Origin: CAYXVU01 sp964468725
GTDB taxonomy: Bacteria > Acidobacteriota > Blastocatellia > UBA7656
DNA: 21,732 bases
Assembly (NCBI GenBank): GCA_964468725.1
Contig: CAYXVU010000093.1
Location: forward strand, 1 to 21,732
Direction: 5' to 3'
Shown here: piece by piece, positions 20,925 to 21,732 of the stretch
Layout: each line of letters starts with the position of its first letter
How positions within the stretch are numbered: the stretch's first letter is position 1
The notes under the pieces: model-generated
The model's database searches: none
Seen by the model: the letters and a program-made list of their open reading frames with translations, nothing else
What the model was told of the DNA's origin: nothing
Program-made: the position numbers and the translations under genes

Positions 20925-21732
20925 ATGGATTTGAATCTAACAGTGGAAGAGCGCGAGTTTCGGGATGAGTTACGCGCTTGGCTCAAGGCCAATGTGCCGC
21001 CGCCGTGGAAAGGCGCGACCGATGATAATGAGAGTGAAGACCGGGCGCGGTTCGAATTTTTACGCGACTGGCAGCGCAAAGTCTGTGAAGGCGGATGGGC
21101 GGGCATCTCATGGTCGAAAGAGTATGGCGGGCGCGGCGCGTCAGTGATTCAGCAAGCGATCTTTCAAGAGGAGTGGGCACGCGCCGAAGCACCGATGTTG
21201 ATTAACGCGCTCGGCTTGGGTTTGATTGGCCCGACGATCATCATCAAAGGCACGGAGGAGCAGAAGAAACGCTTCTTGCCGAAGATCCTCTCCGCTGAAG
21301 AGATTTGGTGTCAGGGATTTTCCGAACCCAATGCCGGAAGCGATGTGGCTGCGCTCGGCACGAAAGCCGTACTCGACGGCGATCATTTCATAGTCAACGG
21401 ACAGAAAATCTGGACGAGTCTGGCGCACGTCTCCGATTGGTGCTTGCTGTTGGTGCGGACGGATTCGGAAGTGCCGAAACATAAGGGCATCACGGCGCTG
21501 CTGGTTGATATGCACAGCGAAGGCGTGAGCGTTCGACCCTTGCGGCAGATGTCGGGCGAGTCGGGCTTTAACGAAGTCTTCTTCACCAACGTGCGCGTGC
21601 CGGTCGCCAATGTGCTTGGCGAAGTCAACAAAGGGTGGGAGACGGCCATCGTCACCTTGATGAATGAACGAGCCAATCTCGGCGCGGCGATTTATGTCAG
21701 CTATAAGCGCAACTTCGATGCGCTGATCGCGC
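20925..21732 (+). CDS. Acyl-CoA dehydrogenase (partial, 3' end outside window)
   Basis: At least 269 codons are open to the window edge without a stop. The start MDLNLTVEEREFRDELRAWL has AAGGAG upstream. The sequence shows the N-terminal helical domain (WQRKVCEGGWAGISWSKEYGG; EEWARAEAP), the FAD-proximal signature WCQGFSEPNAGSDVAAL (about 126-142) and the beta domain (DGDHFIVNGQKIWTS; VFFTNVRVPVANVLGEVNKGW). This family oxidises acyl-CoA thioesters to enoyl-CoA and donates electrons to ETF, whose genes lie upstream, so the cluster forms one electron route to the quinone pool. Chain-length specificity cannot be read; the catalytic Glu lies beyond the window. Confidence 0.95.
   Translation, partial: MDLNLTVEEREFRDELRAWLKANVPPPWKGATDDNESEDRARFEFLRDWQRKVCEGGWAGISWSKEYGGRGASVIQQAIFQEEWARAEAPMLINALGLGLIGPTIIIKGTEEQKKRFLPKILSAEEIWCQGFSEPNAGSDVAALGTKAVLDGDHFIVNGQKIWTSLAHVSDWCLLLVRTDSEVPKHKGITALLVDMHSEGVSVRPLRQMSGESGFNEVFFTNVRVPVANVLGEVNKGWETAIVTLMNERANLGAAIYVSYKRNFDALIA

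Overview
The window looks like a GC-rich, Gram-negative chromosome segment. It has signal-peptide proteins, an outer-membrane beta-barrel porin, a periplasmic lytic transglycosylase and a membrane-bound ETF oxidoreductase. The overall flavour suggests Acidobacteriota (Blastocatellia-like), but that is an impression from gene types and dispersed GCGG..TGACCGCC hairpin repeats, not a demonstrated assignment.

Layout. (1) 1-9.2 kb, minus strand, housekeeping and envelope genes: a secreted oligopeptidase B-like S9 peptidase, a porin, a PEGA/TPR protein co-transcribed with an Slt-type lytic transglycosylase, and a GAF-like/coiled-coil/Pro-rich protein with its own strong promoter. (2) 9.5-14.9 kb, minus strand, the unusual locus. 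In transcription order it holds a 66-aa ubiquitin-like (beta-grasp-like) protein, an array of five structured RNAs, a Ro60/TROVE-like vWA protein, a GATase1/ThuA-like protein, an unrecognised 279-aa protein and a ThiF/E1-like adenylyltransferase. (3) 15.2-21.7 kb, plus strand, a fatty-acid-oxidation electron-transfer cluster: etfB, a secreted beta-lactamase-family serine hydrolase, etfA, a membrane FeS/CCG-domain ETF:quinone oxidoreductase of the EtfD type, and an acyl-CoA dehydrogenase cut by the window end.

The main discovery is region 2. Each of the five RNA units is closed by a perfect 7-15 bp outer helix. Each shares a 5' block ending in (A/T)TACA(C/T)(A/T)C and an invariant 3' block GACTTGCGCG. 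Inside, units 2 and 3 fold as circularly permuted tRNAs (anticodon-like arm, T arm, acceptor stem closed by the identical loop ACTCTTAC, then D arm). Unit 1 has a closed acceptor but no D arm. Unit 4 keeps canonical D-anticodon-T order. Unit 5 is a three-armed structure with no T loop. Ends meeting in a helix with a tRNA-like body is the general architecture of bacterial Y RNAs, which are partners of Ro60/TROVE proteins, and a TROVE-like gene lies directly downstream. I infer one ribonucleoprotein system combining a family of tRNA-mimic RNAs, a TROVE-like ring protein and a ubiquitin-like/E1-like pair. Its function (RNA quality control, RNA repair, stress or defence) cannot be read from the sequence.
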